64,000 bases of DNA, taken from assembly GCF_002813375.1 (NCBI RefSeq), contig NZ_PHUJ01000001.1:1-64000 (forward strand), read 5' to 3'. The notes below the pieces were generated by a model. The model saw only the letters and a list, made by a program, of their open reading frames with translations. It was not told where the DNA came from and searched no databases. Below, piece by piece: positions 63,575 through 64,000 of this stretch. The translations under genes and the position numbers were made by a program. How positions within the stretch are numbered: the first letter of the stretch is position 1; each line of letters starts with the position of its first letter. The DNA comes from Pseudonocardia alni (GTDB lineage Bacteria > Actinomycetota > Actinomycetes > Mycobacteriales > Pseudonocardiaceae).

Positions 63575-64000
63575 ATCGTGGGAACCGGGCAAGGGGTACC
63601 AGAACCATGGTCGACACCTCGTCGTCGTCGATTATTGCGGCGGACCGGCTGTGATGGTCAGTCGCGCGCAGCCAGGCGCCTCGGTCACGCAGCAGGCAGG
63701 GTAGCGCCTAAGCATTGTGTCGTCATCGCGTGCGCCGTCGGCTACGCCCACTCCCGGCCGTAGCCGGGGGCTTCTGCGCTCTGCTGCGATGGTGGGGCCT
63801 CGGGCCGTCCAGGCTGGCGTGCGCCAGGGGGTATTGCACCGCTCAGCGCCGGGTCATTCTCTATGGCCTACCGTCGTTGGGGGCTGTACACCGGCGGCAG
63901 AAGCTCGAGCATGGCGCATCTATACACCGGGCTGACCAGAGGAACGGGGGGGGTCGGATGCGGGTCGGCGCAGCCGCCTGGAGAAGAAGGCTAACCCAGG
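63575..64000. other. Right end, no recognised gene
   Basis: Short frames exist but none is convincing. A hairpin CGGCTACG ... CGTAGCCG lies at 63739-63766 (12-nt loop). Confidence 0.3.

Noticed and set aside
1..64000. CRISPR array, rRNA, integrase or att site
   Set aside because: No regularly spaced repeats, no rRNA-like stretch and no tyrosine or serine recombinase gene were recognised.

Overview
The window is GC-rich DNA from an actinomycete. The codon use (GC in nearly every third position), TTG/GTG starts, 4-bp stop/start overlaps and the MobF relaxase, SCO6880-like and actinobacterial prim-pol families fit Pseudonocardia or a relative; genus is inference. Most of it (about 1.6-43 kb) reads as one conjugative plasmid or integrative conjugative element, followed by accessory cargo and insertion-sequence debris. 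No integrase, att site, tRNA or CRISPR array is visible, so plasmid and chromosomal element cannot be told apart here.

Layout. 1-1,520: the 3' end of an asparagine-synthase-like gene coupled to a double-GNAT acetyltransferase. 1.6-16.1 kb: plus-strand maintenance region with a DUF932 protein, a ParB-like protein, SSB, a primase-polymerase, a DUF1173-like protein and about ten small proteins of unknown function. Several genes are preceded by related, hairpin-rich leaders; two leaders are identical over 180 bp and lie exactly 36 nt before their start codons. 16.3-22.1 kb: two minus-strand genes (one probably frameshifted) divergent from a 1,432-residue MobF (TrwC-type) relaxase/helicase. 22.1-42.0 kb: a long minus-strand transfer operon, transcribed from about 42.0 kb towards 22.1 kb. 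It encodes a TcpC/VirB8-like protein, a ParA/MinD ATPase, a GH16 glycosidase, an Rpf-like muralytic protein, a trypsin-like protease, a second ParA-like protein lacking the P-loop lysine, a small membrane protein, a VirB8-like protein, a VirB6/TrbL-like protein, an SCO6880-like protein, a VirB4-like ATPase, an NlpC/P60 hydrolase, a PhoX-family phosphatase, a coupling ATPase, and a small protein that resembles a relaxase HUH domain without its tyrosines.

42.2-47.4 kb: regulatory island with EspR-like regulators, an ImmA/IrrE-type peptidase, a multi-pass membrane protein and an amidohydrolase. From about 43.5 kb the base composition is visibly less GC-rich than the surroundings. 47.5-51.9 kb: a frameshifted beta-propeller lipoprotein, a CE15-like esterase, a DinB-like protein, a HIT protein and one unknown. 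51.8-54.5 kb: decayed Tn3 and IS256 transposases and a VapC toxin fragment arranged around a 175-bp inverted duplication. 54.6-62.5 kb: a minus-strand metabolic cluster (two P450s, a 3Fe-4S ferredoxin, a hotdog thioesterase, a BtrH-like protein, an acyl-CoA dehydrogenase and a broken second one) with a divergent TetR regulator. 62.5-64 kb: an IS3 fragment, a second TetR gene and about 400 bp without a recognisable gene.

How it fits together: the relaxase nicks and unwinds DNA, the coupling ATPase passes it to the VirB4/VirB6/VirB8/SCO6880 membrane machine, and the unusually rich set of wall enzymes (Rpf, NlpC/P60 plus lysozyme-like, GH16, protease) probably opens the Gram-positive envelope. 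EspR-like regulators beside the operon promoter and the repeated leaders are the most likely control points.
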